From positions 1-5,532 of the forward strand of contig JAMCVR010000047.1 of the NCBI GenBank assembly GCA_023475455.1: DNA of 5,532 nucleotides, written 5' to 3'. A program made the position numbers and the translations under genes. Position 1 is the first letter of the stretch. Every line of letters begins with the position of its first letter. The DNA comes from Thermoplasmatota archaeon (GTDB lineage Bacteria; Pseudomonadota; Gammaproteobacteria; Burkholderiales; Thiobacillaceae). Shown piece after piece: positions 5,494 to 5,532 of the stretch. Under the pieces are notes generated by a model. The model was not told the DNA's origin. It worked only from the letters and a program-made list of their open reading frames with translations, and ran no database searches.

Positions 5494-5532
5494 TCATGAG
5501 AGTCGGGGTACGCCGAGTTTGTCGAAATAGGC
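5494..5532 (-). CDS. Possible C-terminal end of the group II intron-encoded protein (partial)
   Basis: The frame entering from the right edge reads AYFDKLGVPRLS and stops at TGA 5494-5496, 14 bases before the domain V hairpin. This is where the reverse transcriptase/maturase frame of such introns normally ends, inside domain IV. Only 12 residues are visible and they carry no diagnostic motif, so the assignment rests on position. Confidence 0.45.
   Translation of the reverse strand, partial: AYFDKLGVPRLS

Larger units (their letters stand above)
5406..5532 (-). mobile_element. Group II intron, 3' terminal part
   Basis: On the minus strand the last 127 bases show the layout of a group II intron 3' end in order: a possible end of the intron-encoded protein with a stop at 5494-5496, a short domain IV remainder, a domain V-like hairpin (5448-5479), the linker GTGGG, a domain VI hairpin (5414-5442) with a bulged A at 5413, and the ending CCCGAT at 5406. 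The ending AT fits the intron 3' consensus AY. The words ACCGCCCGGTGCGG and CCGGGTGGTGTGGGAGGGG are familiar from proteobacterial group II introns. The 5' part and most of the reverse transcriptase/maturase lie outside the window to the right. Confidence 0.8.

Noticed and set aside
5302..5532. Search for tRNA genes or the end of hupB upstream of ppiD
   Set aside because: No cloverleaf, no CCA end and no HU-like translation is present. The stretch is intron plus a short 5' region.
1..5532. CRISPR arrays or other spaced short repeats
   Set aside because: The only direct repeat seen is the 127-bp pair, and no regularly spaced short repeats occur.

Overview
This is a GC-rich 5.5-kb window, most likely from a betaproteobacterium. 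That assignment is an inference from the protein families and the gene neighbourhood (a ppiD-fabI pair beside an unusually long peptide-type solute-binding lipoprotein), not from a marker gene. Three complete genes fill most of it: a family-5 ABC solute-binding lipoprotein (338-2479, minus), fabI (2554-3333, plus) and ppiD (3406-5301, minus, GTG start). The binding-protein gene and fabI diverge from a 74-bp promoter region. fabI and ppiD converge on a strong bidirectional hairpin terminator.

The left end (1-703) is rearranged. Downstream of the binding-protein gene begins a YejB/DppB-type permease gene, as expected for a transporter operon, but after about 40 codons it runs out of frame into a second copy of the binding-protein gene. 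Bases 1-127 are identical to 577-703. The simplest reading is a 576-bp tandem duplication spanning the binding-protein 3' end, the intergenic region and the permease 5' end. An intact permease would then lie further left, outside the window. The intergenic stretch holds an imperfect inverted repeat and a possible 11-codon leader ORF that ends two bases before the permease start.

The right end (5406-5532) is the 3' end of a group II intron on the minus strand, just upstream of ppiD. A domain V-like hairpin with its two-base bulge, a domain VI hairpin with a bulged A seven bases from the predicted splice end, and what may be the last 12 codons of the intron-encoded protein are visible.

Both ends of the window lie exactly 127 bases beyond a repeat boundary: the duplicated block on the left and the predicted intron end on the right. 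This suggests the window is a whole contig cut at repeat nodes of a k=127 de Bruijn graph, and it independently supports both boundaries. In function, the genes cover envelope and lipid housekeeping (FabI makes fatty acids, PpiD helps proteins fold as they leave the inner membrane) plus import of a peptide-like substrate.
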